From DASUPK01 sp963695675 (GTDB taxonomy: Bacteria > Actinomycetota > Thermoleophilia > Solirubrobacterales > 70-9): DNA of 64,000 nt. A program made the position numbers and the translations under genes. The notes under the pieces were generated by a model, which saw nothing but the letters and a program-made list of their open reading frames with translations, did not search any database and was not told where the DNA came from. Positions 43,892-52,774 of the stretch are shown in pieces (positions within the stretch are counted from its first letter, which is position 1; each line of letters opens with the position of its first letter). The stretch is taken from NCBI GenBank assembly GCA_963695675.1, contig CAVOGY010000007.1:930001-994000 (forward strand), in the 5' to 3' direction.

Positions 43892-45064
43892 ATGCCCGGA
43901 GCCACCGACACAGCTGCGATCCCGGATTCGACCACCCTTTACTTCGGGCCCTGGTACGCGAGATCCCCGTACTTCGAGGCGACCCTGCGGGCGGGGTGCT
44001 CGGCGTACGACGTGTACAACCACACCTTCCTCCCGTCCTACTACGACGACCCGGTCACCGAGTACTGGCACCTGCTCGAGCACGTCACCCTCTGGGACGT
44101 CGGCGTCGAGCACATCGTCCAGATCGAGGGCCCCGACGCGCTCGACTTCACCAACCTGCTGACCTGCCGCGATCTCACCAAGTGCGCCGTGGGTCAGTGC
44201 AAGTACGCACCCCTGATCGGTGCCGACGGCGGGATCGTCAACGATCCCGTGCTGCTGCGCATCGCCGAGGAGACCTTCTGGCTCGCGCTTGCGGACAGCG
44301 ACGCCGGCCTCTGGGCGCGAGGGGTCGCCTGGGGCGCGGAGATGGACGTCGAGATCACTGACCCGCCCGTGTACCCGGTCCAGGTGCAGGGCCCAAAGGC
44401 CAAGGACGTGGTCAGCTCGCTGTTCGGCGATCGCGTTCTGGAGATGGCCTACTACCACTGCATGCATGCGGAGCTCGACGGGATCCCTGTGGTGCTCGGC
44501 CGCACCGGGTGGAGCGGGGAGATCGGCTATGAGATCTACCTTCGCGACCCAGAGCGCGGCGAGGCGCTGTGGAGCCGTGTGATGGAGGCGGGAAAGGAAC
44601 ACGAGATCCGCCCCATCGCCCCCTGCGAGGCGCGCCGGATCGAGGCCGGGATCTTCAACTACCGATCCGACATGACTCTGGAGAACAACCCGTTCGAGGT
44701 CAGCGGGTTGGAGCGCCTGGTGGAGGAGCAGGAGCGCGACTACATCGGCAAGGAGGCGCTGAAGCGGATCCGGGCCCAGGGCGTGAGCCGCAAGCTGGTC
44801 GGGATGGAAATCGAGGGCGAACCCCTCGAATGGGAGCTGGCCCAGTTCTGGCCCGCCTACAACAACGGCGACCGGGTCGGCCACGCGACGATCGCGATCC
44901 GTTCTCCGCGCCTGGAGAAGAACATCGGCTACGTGTGGGTTCCGATCGAGTTGGCCGACCCCGGAACCGAGCTCGAGCTGGAGCTCCCCGACGGCTCGCG
45001 CCGCCCAGCCCGAACGGCCGAACTCCCATTCATCGATCCGCGCAAGCGAACGCCAGCGAGCTGA
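43892..45064 (+). CDS. GcvT/DmdA-like aminomethyltransferase family protein
   Basis: 390 residues, full glycine-cleavage T-protein fold. Seen are SAYDVYNHTFLPSYYDDPVT, a DVGVEHIVQIEGPDALDFTN block, the QCKYAPLIGADGGIVNDPVL strand, GRTGWSGEIGYEIYLRDPER and CEARRIEAGIFNYRSDMTLE. Related enzymes move a one-carbon group from glycine, methylated amines or dimethylsulfoniopropionate (DmdA) to tetrahydrofolate. The N-terminal half is closer in style to DmdA-like demethylases than to canonical GcvT, and no H- or P-protein gene is present. The adjoining amine oxidases suggest a methylated-amine substrate; this is inference. Confidence 0.85.
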   Translation: MPGATDTAAIPDSTTLYFGPWYARSPYFEATLRAGCSAYDVYNHTFLPSYYDDPVTEYWHLLEHVTLWDVGVEHIVQIEGPDALDFTNLLTCRDLTKCAVGQCKYAPLIGADGGIVNDPVLLRIAEETFWLALADSDAGLWARGVAWGAEMDVEITDPPVYPVQVQGPKAKDVVSSLFGDRVLEMAYYHCMHAELDGIPVVLGRTGWSGEIGYEIYLRDPERGEALWSRVMEAGKEHEIRPIAPCEARRIEAGIFNYRSDMTLENNPFEVSGLERLVEEQERDYIGKEALKRIRAQGVSRKLVGMEIEGEPLEWELAQFWPAYNNGDRVGHATIAIRSPRLEKNIGYVWVPIELADPGTELELELPDGSRRPARTAELPFIDPRKRTPAS

Positions 45065-45073
45065 TCCAGTCGG

Positions 45074-46396
45074 TCAGCCCTTCTCGAGCGCGGCGGCGGC
45101 GGCGGCGCGGCCGGTGCGGACCGCGCCCTCCATGTAGCCGCAGACCCACTGGTCGGAGCCACAGACGTAGAAGGGCGGCTCGTGGGTGCCGTGGAGGGGC
45201 CCAACCGCAAGCACGTCTCCGGGGCGCCAGGAGGTGATGTAGCCCTGCGTCCAGGGGTCCACTCCCCAGCGGCGCAGGAAGAAGGCCTGCGCCTCGCGGG
45301 CACGCTCGCCAAAGGCGCCGGCCATCTCCTCGGTCAGCTCCGCCTCGGTCAGCTCCTCCGGGGTGGCAATCAGGGGGGCGAGGCGCTCGGGCGGCACCAG
45401 TGTGGAGAGGACGCCATCCACCTGGGGCCAGGCGCCGCCGATCAGGCCGATCTCGGAGTAGAGCTCTCCGTTGAGCCCCTGCTTCTCCCAGAAGGATGAG
45501 GCGTAGACGAACACGGCCTTGGCCGCGAGGGCGTTGCGCTGGTGACGCAGTGAGGCCATCCGCTCCTCACTCACCCCCTCGACCTGGATGTCGCGGAGCG
45601 GGCCGACGGGCACCGCCGAGACGACCGCCGCCGCCTCGAAGCGTTCGCCGGAGCGGCTGGTAACGACGCAGCCTGAGGGTGCGATCCTGATCCGCTCTAC
45701 CGGGGTCGAGTAGCGGATGCGGGCGGCTCCGACCTCCTCGGCCAATCGCAGCGGCACCATTCCCGAGCCCTCGGCGACGCGGTCGGTTTCCCACTGCTCG
45801 TACGTGTAGAAGCCCTCCCCGCCCGCGACCGCCTCCTTGCGCAGGTCCGAAAGCAGGGAGGTGCGCTCGACCGACTCGCAGGAGAGCGCCAGCGAGACGA
45901 GCTCGCGGGCACGGACGGCGTTCGGTGTCGCGCCGGCGTCGCGCATCCAGGCCCCGACCGAGAGCCGGTCGAGCCGATCGGCCTCCGGGTGCGACCAGGG
46001 GTCATCGGGGTCAACGGTCTTGACCAGCTCGCGGAACGCCTGCTCGACCTTGGCGTAGCTCGCTCGGTCCTCGTCGGCCATCCAGGGGAAGTCGTTGCCG
46101 ACGAAACGCCCCTCGGCGAGCACGTAGGTGTCCTCGCCGGGGATCGAGGGAAAGGCGGGCTCGAGCGTCAGCCCAAGCTCCTCGACGAGTCCGCGGTAGG
46201 CCGTCTGGAAGGCGCCGGTCAGCTCGCCGCCGAGTTGCACGAGGCGCCCGTCGGACATCTGCGTCTGCACGACCCGCCCACCGGGCCGGTCGCGCGCCTC
46301 CAGCACGACCACATCGGCGCCCCCCGCCTTCAGATCGAGCGTCGCCGACAGCCCGGCCAGCCCCGCTCCCACGACCACGACGTCATGCCTTGCCAT
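45074..46396 (-). CDS. Flavin amine oxidase family protein (copy 1)
   Basis: 440 residues, FAD-dependent monoamine/polyamine oxidase fold. Dinucleotide motif VVVGAGLAGLSATLDLKAGG, then VLEARDRPGGRVVQT, and a C-terminal FAD-binding segment FYVCGSDQWVCGYMEGAVRT. It would oxidise an amine to the imine/aldehyde with release of H2O2. Convergent with the GcvT-like gene (stops 9 bp apart) and followed upstream by a paralogue on the same strand. The substrate is unknown. Confidence 0.9.
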   Translation of the reverse strand: MARHDVVVVGAGLAGLSATLDLKAGGADVVVLEARDRPGGRVVQTQMSDGRLVQLGGELTGAFQTAYRGLVEELGLTLEPAFPSIPGEDTYVLAEGRFVGNDFPWMADEDRASYAKVEQAFRELVKTVDPDDPWSHPEADRLDRLSVGAWMRDAGATPNAVRARELVSLALSCESVERTSLLSDLRKEAVAGGEGFYTYEQWETDRVAEGSGMVPLRLAEEVGAARIRYSTPVERIRIAPSGCVVTSRSGERFEAAAVVSAVPVGPLRDIQVEGVSEERMASLRHQRNALAAKAVFVYASSFWEKQGLNGELYSEIGLIGGAWPQVDGVLSTLVPPERLAPLIATPEELTEAELTEEMAGAFGERAREAQAFFLRRWGVDPWTQGYITSWRPGDVLAVGPLHGTHEPPFYVCGSDQWVCGYMEGAVRTGRAAAAAALEKG

Positions 46397-46524
46397 CCTG
46401 CTCCTCTCCCATTTGGAGCCCTATCGGAGCCCCTCGGTCTAGGCCGCCGACCCTACACGCACGAGTTCAGGCTGCTGCTTTTCGAATCGGCGAGATGAGT
46501 CGGGCTTGAGGGAACCGGTGAACG

Positions 46525-47907
46525 TCAAGCCGCCACGCCTTCCAGGCAGGTCTCGGCTGCCCGCCTGCCTGAGCGGATCGCGCCCTCCATGTGGATGTGG
46601 CCGACGCCGGCGATGTCGGTGCAGGCCCACTGGATCGGGCCGACCGGTCGCCGGATGTCGTCGCGGAAGCGGGTCAGCCCGCCCGGGCCGAAGCTGGTTC
46701 CGTAGGCGCCCCGCGTCCACTCCTCCGCGGACCAGTCGGTCTCGATGTAGTCGACCGGCTCGAGCGCTCGCGAGCCGACGTACTTGGCCATCCCTTGCAG
46801 CACCTCGCGGCGTCGCTCCTCGTCGCCCAGCCGTCCTGCCCGCTCGGCGTTCTCGCCGGCGAGGAAGGTGCAGAGTACGCCTGCGGAGGCCGAGGGCGGC
46901 GAGTTGTCGTAGAGCTCGCGCACGAGCTCGTAGGGCGCGAAGCCCTGGCCCGAGAGGCCATCGTCCCGCCAGAAGGGGGTCTCGTAGACCGCCAGCACCT
47001 TGTTGATCGAGCCCTGCGACATCGCCTGCGCCATCTGCATCCGCCAGGCCGGCAGCGACGGCTGGAAGCGGATCGAGTTGGTGAGATTCGGGGGCACCGC
47101 GACTATCGCCCTGCGGCCCTCGGCGACCACGCCCTCAGCCTCGACCTCGACCGAGTCCTCGCCCCAGCGGATCTCCCGGACCGGGGCGTTCAGCTCCACC
47201 CGTTCGCCCAGCCGCTCGGCCAGCCGCATAGAGATCAGCTGCGAGCCGCCCACTACGCGATAGGCCAGGCACTGGTCGGGCTCGAAGAGCTCGTAGGTGC
47301 CCCCCGCCCCCGCGATCATCCAGAGCGCCTGAAGAAGCGAGAAGGTGTGGGCCGGCTTCGCCAGGAAGCCCCCGGCGAGCCACGAGCGCAGCATGTCGCG
47401 CGCCATCTCGTCGGAGACCTCGTCGCGCAGCCAGGCCTCCAAGGTGATGCCGTCGAGCCGCTCGGCGTCGGGGTGCTCCCAGGGGGCCTCGGGGTCCAGC
47501 ACCTTCGCGAGCGAGTCGAGCTTGGCGTCGGCGGCTTCGAAGGCCTTTTCGGAGGCCTGCCCCATCGGGGCGTCATGCCCCTCGTAGCGATGGCTCTTTC
47601 CGTTCGGGTCGACGTAGACGTGCTCGCCCGTGCGGAAGCTGGGAAAGAGCTCAATCTCCAGATCCGCCAGCAACTCGTGCATCGCCGACTGGTATGGGGC
47701 CACCCACTGGCCCCCCAGCTCGTTCGCCTCGCCGCCGATCTCGGTATTCCAGGTGCGGCCGCCGACGCGATCCCGCGCTTCGAGCACGGCGACGTCGGTG
47801 CCCGCAGCGGCCAGCTCAGAGGCCGCGGTAAGCCCCGCGATCCCTCCTCCGATGACGACGACCTCTGTCTCGATCGTGCGCTGCTCGTTGGCATCCGTGA
47901 CCGGCAC
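46525..47907 (-). CDS. Flavin amine oxidase family protein (copy 2)
   Basis: 460 residues. FAD motif VVIGGGIAGLTAASELAAAG, then VLEARDRVGGRTWNTEIGGE, GGQWVAPYQSAMHELLADLE, and the C-terminal WACTDIAGVGHIHMEGAIRS FAD segment. Same strand as copy 1, 128 bp upstream of it; divergent from copy 3. The GTG start at 47905-47907 has no strong ribosome site. Likely amine or polyamine oxidation to aldehyde plus H2O2. Confidence 0.9.
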   Translation of the reverse strand: MPVTDANEQRTIETEVVVIGGGIAGLTAASELAAAGTDVAVLEARDRVGGRTWNTEIGGEANELGGQWVAPYQSAMHELLADLEIELFPSFRTGEHVYVDPNGKSHRYEGHDAPMGQASEKAFEAADAKLDSLAKVLDPEAPWEHPDAERLDGITLEAWLRDEVSDEMARDMLRSWLAGGFLAKPAHTFSLLQALWMIAGAGGTYELFEPDQCLAYRVVGGSQLISMRLAERLGERVELNAPVREIRWGEDSVEVEAEGVVAEGRRAIVAVPPNLTNSIRFQPSLPAWRMQMAQAMSQGSINKVLAVYETPFWRDDGLSGQGFAPYELVRELYDNSPPSASAGVLCTFLAGENAERAGRLGDEERRREVLQGMAKYVGSRALEPVDYIETDWSAEEWTRGAYGTSFGPGGLTRFRDDIRRPVGPIQWACTDIAGVGHIHMEGAIRSGRRAAETCLEGVAA

Positions 47908-47983
47908 CGCGGCTCCGAGTCTGCCAGACGGAGCCCTGACTTGGGAGGATCACGATCGTGAAGCGTGAGCAAGGGAGAGATGA

Positions 47984-49195
47984 ATGAGGCGGGTCTGTGT
48001 CATCGGCGCCGGCTTTGCGGGCCTCGCCGCGGCCGACGCCCTGCGCGCGGGCGGAGCCGAGGTGACCGTGCTCGAGGCGCGCGACCGGGTGGGGGGCCGC
48101 GTCTGGTCGGTGCCCTTCGGAAAGGGAGCGGTGATCGAGCGGGGCGCCGAGTTCATCCTGCCCGGTTACGACGAGATGGAGGCCCTGGCCGCGCGCTTCG
48201 GGATCCCGCTGGTGCTCAAGGGGACGCCCTACGGGCGGCGCGTGCCGGTTGGCGAGGAGGCCGTGTCCCAGACCGCCCTCGAGGACGCGTTCGAGCGCAT
48301 CGCCAGGAGCGCGACCGCGGACGGCGGAAGCGCTGCCGATGTGATCGCCGGCCTGGGGCTGGACCCGCCCCTCTCGGCACTGATTCGGACGCGTGTCGCA
48401 ATCTCGAACGGCCATCCCGCCGACGACCTGGCGGCCTCGGTGCTCGACGAGGGAGCGTCGACCTTCGGCGACTTCGACAACCACACGCTGGAGGGCGGCA
48501 ACATGCGCCTCGCCGAGGCGCTGGCGGCCGAGCTCGGCGCAGCCGTGCACCTCTCCTCCCCCACGCGGAAGGTCCGCTGGTCGCAGGGCGCGGTGAACGT
48601 CGCCACCGATCGTGACGAGATCGAGGTGGACGCGGTCGTGGTCGCGATCCCGACGGTCCCGCTGGCCGAGATCGAGTTCGATCCTCCGCTGGAGGGCGCG
48701 ACCGCGGAAGCACTGCGCGCGGTCACCTACGGGCAGAACTCGAAGCTCTTCGTTCGCCTGCGCTCGCTTGCGCCGCCGAGCGCGATCATGTCCGTGGCCG
48801 GACACTTCTGGACCTACACGCAGCTGGGCGCGGATGGCGAGCCCGCTCCCTTCGTGACCGGCTACACGGGCACGATGAGCGCGATCGATGCGCTTGGCGG
48901 CTCAGACGGGGTCGAGCGCTGGGCCGCCGCCCTGGTCGCGCTTCGCCAGGACCTCGATCTGGAGCCCGAGAGTGCCATGCTTTCCAGCTGGAACGACGAC
49001 CCCTGGGTGCGGGGCTCCTACTCGGCTCGCACCCTCTCATCGCCACTTCGCGACAACGACCTGGTGAAGCCGATCGGCCCCCTCTTCTTCGCCGGCGAGC
49101 ACACGGCCGGCGAGTGGCACGGGCTGATGGAGGGGGCGCTTCGGAGCGGGCAGCGCGCGGCCGAACAAGTCCTGCGGTCTACCCATCTCCGATGA
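47984..49195 (+). CDS. Flavin amine oxidase family protein (copy 3)
   Basis: 403 residues, the shortest of the three. Motifs are VIGAGFAGLAAADALRAGGA, VLEARDRVGGRVWSVPFGKG and the C-terminal LFFAGEHTAGEWHGLMEGAL. It is divergent from copy 2 across a 76-bp gap, and its stop overlaps the next gene's start by 4 bp (ATGA), so it is co-translated with the DAO-type oxidase. Three diverged copies side by side suggest different amine substrates. Confidence 0.9.
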   Translation: MRRVCVIGAGFAGLAAADALRAGGAEVTVLEARDRVGGRVWSVPFGKGAVIERGAEFILPGYDEMEALAARFGIPLVLKGTPYGRRVPVGEEAVSQTALEDAFERIARSATADGGSAADVIAGLGLDPPLSALIRTRVAISNGHPADDLAASVLDEGASTFGDFDNHTLEGGNMRLAEALAAELGAAVHLSSPTRKVRWSQGAVNVATDRDEIEVDAVVVAIPTVPLAEIEFDPPLEGATAEALRAVTYGQNSKLFVRLRSLAPPSAIMSVAGHFWTYTQLGADGEPAPFVTGYTGTMSAIDALGGSDGVERWAAALVALRQDLDLEPESAMLSSWNDDPWVRGSYSARTLSSPLRDNDLVKPIGPLFFAGEHTAGEWHGLMEGALRSGQRAAEQVLRSTHLR

Positions 49196-50592
49196 AGCAC
49201 ACGGCCCATGGCTACTGGCTCGAGGAGGCGGGCGACCGTCCGCCGCTGCCGTCCGCCGAGGGAGAGCTGAACTGCGACGTGCTGGTAGCCGGCGGCGGCT
49301 ACACGGGCATGTGGACGGCCTGGCAGATTTCCCAACTGGCGCCGGCAGCGAGCGTGATCCTGCTGGAGTCGGACTGCTGCGGGCATGGGCCCAGCGGTCG
49401 GAGTGGCGGTTTTGCCAACGCCATGTGGTTCAGCATGCGCACCCTGCGCGAGCGCTTCGGGGGGCCGGCAGCCGCCCGCGTCGCGCGGGCGGCTCAGGGC
49501 GCCGTGGACGAGATCGGCCGGTTCTGTTCGGAACAGCGAATCGACGCCTGGTACCAGCAGGGCGGATACCTGCAGGTCTCGGCAGCGCCTGCCCAGGACG
49601 GGGTCTGGGACGAGGCGGTCGCCACCTGCCGGGAGCTCGGCGAGGCCGGCGCGGTGGAGGAGCTGAGCGCTGAGCAGGTGCGGCAGCGCTGCCGATCGCC
49701 CCGCTTTCGTGCCGGCGTGCTTTACGGCGGTGCCGCGACCGTGCAGCCGGCACGGCTGGCGCTCGGCCTGCGTGAGCGGCTCAGCGACCGCCCCGGCCTC
49801 CGTGTTTTTGAGCGCTCGCCGCTTCGTCGGCTGCGCGCCGGAAGCTGGGGCTGCCTGGGCGAGACGCCGAGGGCCCGAATCCGATCTGCCTCGTGTGTTC
49901 TCGCCCTCGGGCCCGCGTCCGGCGCCGCCGGTTCGCCGATGCGCGGGCGCCTCACGGTGACCTCCAGCCACATCGTGCTGACCGAACCAGTCCCGGAGCT
50001 GCTCGAGGAGATCGGCTGGACCGGCGGCGAGTGCATTACCGACGGTCGGGCGATGGTTCACTACATGCGAACGACGCCCGATGGGCGGATCGCCTTCGGC
50101 TGGGGCGGCGGCCGGATCGCCTGCGGTGCACGGCTGGGAGGGCGCACCGAGCTTGACCCCGGCGTCGTCGACCGAGTGGCGTCTGACCTGCGCTCGTTCT
50201 TCCCTGGGCTGGAGGGTCGGCGGATAACCCACGCCTGGGGTGGCCCGATCGATGTCTCGCCGACCCATCTCCCCGTAGTCGTCCCCCACCGCTCAGAACG
50301 GGTCTACAGCGTTTTCGGCTACACCGGGAATGGGGTCGGCCCGTCCCTGATGATGGGGCAGATCCTGGCATCGCTGGCGCTGGACCGGCGCGACGAGCAT
50401 TCACAGCTGCCCCTGGTGGAGCCCGAACCTCGCCGGGTTCCGACGGGCTTGGCGTCGTGGATCGGCGGCAACGCGATCCGGGCCGGCTTGGTGGCCAAAG
50501 AGGCCGCCGAGGAGCGGGGAACAGTGCCCGGCCCACTCAGCAGAGGCCTGGCCGCGATCCCCAAGCGGATCGGCTTCCACATCGGGCGATGA
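49192..50592 (+). CDS. DAO-type FAD-dependent oxidoreductase (amine/glutamylputrescine oxidase-like)
   Basis: 466 residues from ATG 49192. FAD motif VLVAGGGYTGMWTAWQISQL, LLESDCCGHGPSGRSGGFAN (typical of the DAO/PuuB group), substrate-side YMRTTPDGRIAFGWGGGRIA, and C-terminal WGGPIDVSPTHLPVVVPHRS with FGYTGNGVGPSLMMGQI. PuuB-like enzymes oxidise gamma-glutamylputrescine; related members act on other secondary amines. Translationally coupled to amine oxidase copy 3. A strong hairpin follows 17 bp after the stop. Confidence 0.88.
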   Translation: MKHTAHGYWLEEAGDRPPLPSAEGELNCDVLVAGGGYTGMWTAWQISQLAPAASVILLESDCCGHGPSGRSGGFANAMWFSMRTLRERFGGPAAARVARAAQGAVDEIGRFCSEQRIDAWYQQGGYLQVSAAPAQDGVWDEAVATCRELGEAGAVEELSAEQVRQRCRSPRFRAGVLYGGAATVQPARLALGLRERLSDRPGLRVFERSPLRRLRAGSWGCLGETPRARIRSASCVLALGPASGAAGSPMRGRLTVTSSHIVLTEPVPELLEEIGWTGGECITDGRAMVHYMRTTPDGRIAFGWGGGRIACGARLGGRTELDPGVVDRVASDLRSFFPGLEGRRITHAWGGPIDVSPTHLPVVVPHRSERVYSVFGYTGNGVGPSLMMGQILASLALDRRDEHSQLPLVEPEPRRVPTGLASWIGGNAIRAGLVAKEAAEERGTVPGPLSRGLAAIPKRIGFHIGR

Positions 50593-50608
50593 CGGCGCCC
50601 CATAGACA

Positions 50609-50700
50609 CCAAGGGCCCTCGTTATGAGGGCCCTTGGCTAGTAGCGGGCCGATTCGTCTCTCGCTACCACCGCACGCGTATCCGCGAGACCAGTCGGTAC
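50609..50700. terminator. Type B repeat with 12-bp hairpin behind the oxidase operon
   Basis: Arms CCAAGGGCCCTC (50609-50620) and GAGGGCCCTTGG (50626-50637) around GTTAT, then about 60 bp shared, in inverted order, with 30386-30463. It lies 17 bp after a stop codon and may end transcription, but no T-run follows. Confidence 0.65.
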
Positions 50701-50750
50701 CCCACAGGCGAACGCAGTGCGGCTGCTCGATTCGAGCATGCCCGCAACGG

Positions 50751-51501
50751 TAGCCTCGGCGGGGTGTTTGACCACGTCGGAATCGCCGTCGCGGACCTCG
50801 CCGCGTCCGAGCGCTTCTACCGCACCGTCCTCTCCGTGCTGGGCGCCGAGCCGAGTCACGCGGACGCCGAGCTCGTCGAGTGGGACGACTGGGACATCGC
50901 GCCGACGGACCGCGAGCACCCCGTGACCCGCGGCCTGCACGTCGGCTTCCGCGCGCCGTCCCGAGCGGCCGTGGACGCCTTCTGGCAGGCGGGGATCGAC
51001 GCGGGTTACCGCGACGACGGCGCGCCCGGCCCGCGCGCGGTCTACGGCCCGGACTACTACGGCGGCTTCCTGCTCGACCCGGATGGCAACAGCACGGAGG
51101 CGGTGCACACGGGGCGCGAGGACTCCGTGCCCGACGGCCGCGTCGACCACCTCTGGATCCGCGTCCGCGACCCCGCCGCGTCCAAGCGCTTCTACACGAC
51201 GATCGCCCCGCACGCCGGGCTTCGGATCGGCGTGGACGAGCCGGACCACGTCGAGGTGGTCGGCGAGAACTTCAGCTTCTCGCTGATCGACGACGAGCGG
51301 CCGCTCACGGAGCACGTCCACCTCGCGTTCCCGGCGCAGGACGACGCGACCGTGCGGGCGTTCCACGCCGCCGCGCTCGCCGCGGGCTACGAGGACCACG
51401 GCGGTCCCGGCGAGCGCGCCGTCTACCACCCGGGCTACTACGGCGCGTTCGTCCTGGACCCCGACGGGCACAACGTCGAGGTCGTCAACCACAACCGCTG
51501 A
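50751..51501 (+). CDS. Two-domain VOC protein (glyoxalase-like)
   Basis: GTG 50764 lies 7 nt after TAGCCT (50751-50756), leaderless; 245 residues. Two complete VOC domains in tandem: domain 1 begins FDHVGIAVADLAASERFYRT and ends GFLLDPDGNSTEAVH, domain 2 begins VDHLWIRVRDPAASKRFYTT and ends AFVLDPDGHNVEVVNH. The His...Glu pairs fit metal ligands, so it could be a metal-dependent isomerase, lyase or dioxygenase. It may belong to the amine region, but it has its own promoter. Confidence 0.88.
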
Positions 51502-51504
51502 GCC

Positions 51505-51698
51505 ATGGCCGACGACGCCGCCCGCCACTTCTTTCGCTTCGCGGCCGCGGCCCGCTTCTTCTTGCACTTCTTCTTCGCAACGGCCGCTCCACCGTCCGTT
51601 GCGGCGAGCGATACGGTTCCGCCGACGAGGAGCGCCGCCGTCATCAGAACCACAAGGAGACGGGAGAGGACCTTCAGCGCGTGATCGTCCCTGACCAC
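51505..51698 (-). CDS. Possible short secreted lysine-rich protein
   Basis: From ATG 51698 a signal peptide (ALKVLSRLLVVLMTAALLVG) leads almost directly to AAVAKKKCKKKRAAAAKRKK. That is the basic Lys/Cys tail that usually ends larger secreted proteins in this lineage (compare the Kelch protein at 57986). The central domain is absent, so this may be an internally deleted relic; the frame continues to 51438 antisense to the VOC gene. Confidence 0.35.
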
Positions 51699-51740
51699 GC
51701 AGTCGACAACCCAACACGGTCATGACCGGCTGAGGTCCGG

Positions 51741-52613
51741 ATGAGGACGCTCTCGATCGCCGCGATGCAGACGGCGCCGATCGCGCGCAACCCGGACGCA
51801 ACTCTGGACCTTCTCGCCGAGCGGGCCCCCGCCGTCAAGGCCGCCGTGCCTCACGCCCAGCTCCTCGTGCTGCCGGAGCTTCACCTCTCGGCCGTGCCGG
51901 AGTTGCTCGACGAGTCCGACGGCTACGCCGATTCGGTCGCAGTGTCCCTGCCCGGCTCCCTCACCGAGCGGCTCGGCGAGATCGCCCGCGCCTCGAAGCT
52001 TTGGATCGCCGCCGGCTCGGTCTACGAGCGCTCCGACGAGGGCCACATCCACAACACCGCGGTCGTCGTCTCTCCGGAGGGCGAGCTCGTCGCTCGCTAC
52101 CGCAAGGTCTTCCCCTGGCGGCCGACCGAGCACTCCACGCCGGGCGACGGCTTCGTCACCTTCGACATCCCGGACGTCGGCCGCGTCGGCCTGGCGATCT
52201 GTTACGACGGCTTCTTTCCGGAGGTGATCCGCCAGCTCGCCTGGCTCGGCGCCGAGGTGGTGATCCAGCCGACGCTCACCACGACCTCCGACCGCGAGGC
52301 CGAGCTGATCGCCGCCCGGGCCAACGCGATCTTCAACCAGCTCTACGTCGTCAACGTCAACGCCGCGCAGCCGGCGGCGCTGGGCCGAAGCCTGGTCGTG
52401 GACCCCGAGGGACTGGTGCGGGCCCAGGCCGGGGAGGGGGAGGAGCTGCTCACAGACGTGCTCGATCTCGAGGCGGTGGAGCGGGTGCGGAGCTTCGGCG
52501 TCGCCGGCGTTTCGCGGATGTGGGAGCAGCTCGACTCCCTGGACGGCGCCGGGCCGGAGCTGCCGATGTACGGCGGCCGGATCCGGCCGCGGCCGGAAGC
52601 GAAGAGCTCCTAG
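51741..52613 (+). CDS. Carbon-nitrogen hydrolase (nitrilase superfamily)
   Basis: 290 residues, single nitrilase domain. Catalytic triad: Glu in LLVLPELHLSAVPEL, Lys in LVARYRKVFPWRPTE, Cys in GLAICYDGFFPEVIRQLAWL. The WRPTEHSTPGDGFVTFDIPD strand and VVIQPTLTTTSDREAE are also typical. It cleaves an amide (carbamoyl, omega-amide or formamide type); the substrate is unknown. Next to amine oxidases it could process carbamoyl- or acyl-amines, which is inference. Its stop overlaps the stop of a small opposite-strand gene at a CTAG. Confidence 0.88.
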   Translation: MRTLSIAAMQTAPIARNPDATLDLLAERAPAVKAAVPHAQLLVLPELHLSAVPELLDESDGYADSVAVSLPGSLTERLGEIARASKLWIAAGSVYERSDEGHIHNTAVVVSPEGELVARYRKVFPWRPTEHSTPGDGFVTFDIPDVGRVGLAICYDGFFPEVIRQLAWLGAEVVIQPTLTTTSDREAELIAARANAIFNQLYVVNVNAAQPAALGRSLVVDPEGLVRAQAGEGEELLTDVLDLEAVERVRSFGVAGVSRMWEQLDSLDGAGPELPMYGGRIRPRPEAKSS

Positions 52614-52744
52614 TCAGACCCGACGCGATCGAGCAGCTCGGCGAGCGCCGCGGGGTCCTCGACCATCGGAAGTGGCCGCCGGCAATGATCGCTCGATCCG
52701 AGCTCGCTGCAGCCGCAGTGCCGCGGATGCCCTGACGACTCGAT
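52610..52744 (-). CDS. Possible 44-residue Cys-rich protein behind the Pot transporter
   Basis: A minus-strand frame just after the ATPase gene reads ESSGHPRHCGCSELGSSDHC, then RRPLPMVEDPAALAELLDRV and GSD. The three Cys and two His close together (HCGCSELGSSDHC) could bind a metal. AAGGAG lies 7 nt before an ATC codon, so it needs a non-standard start or a base error; there is no ATG/GTG before the Cys cluster. Composition is protein-like. Unrecognised; it would be the last gene of the Pot operon. Confidence 0.4.
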   Translation of the reverse strand: MESSGHPRHCGCSELGSSDHCRRPLPMVEDPAALAELLDRVGSD

Positions 52745-52774
52745 GACCGCGCTCCTTCAGGCGCCGCGCTGAGC

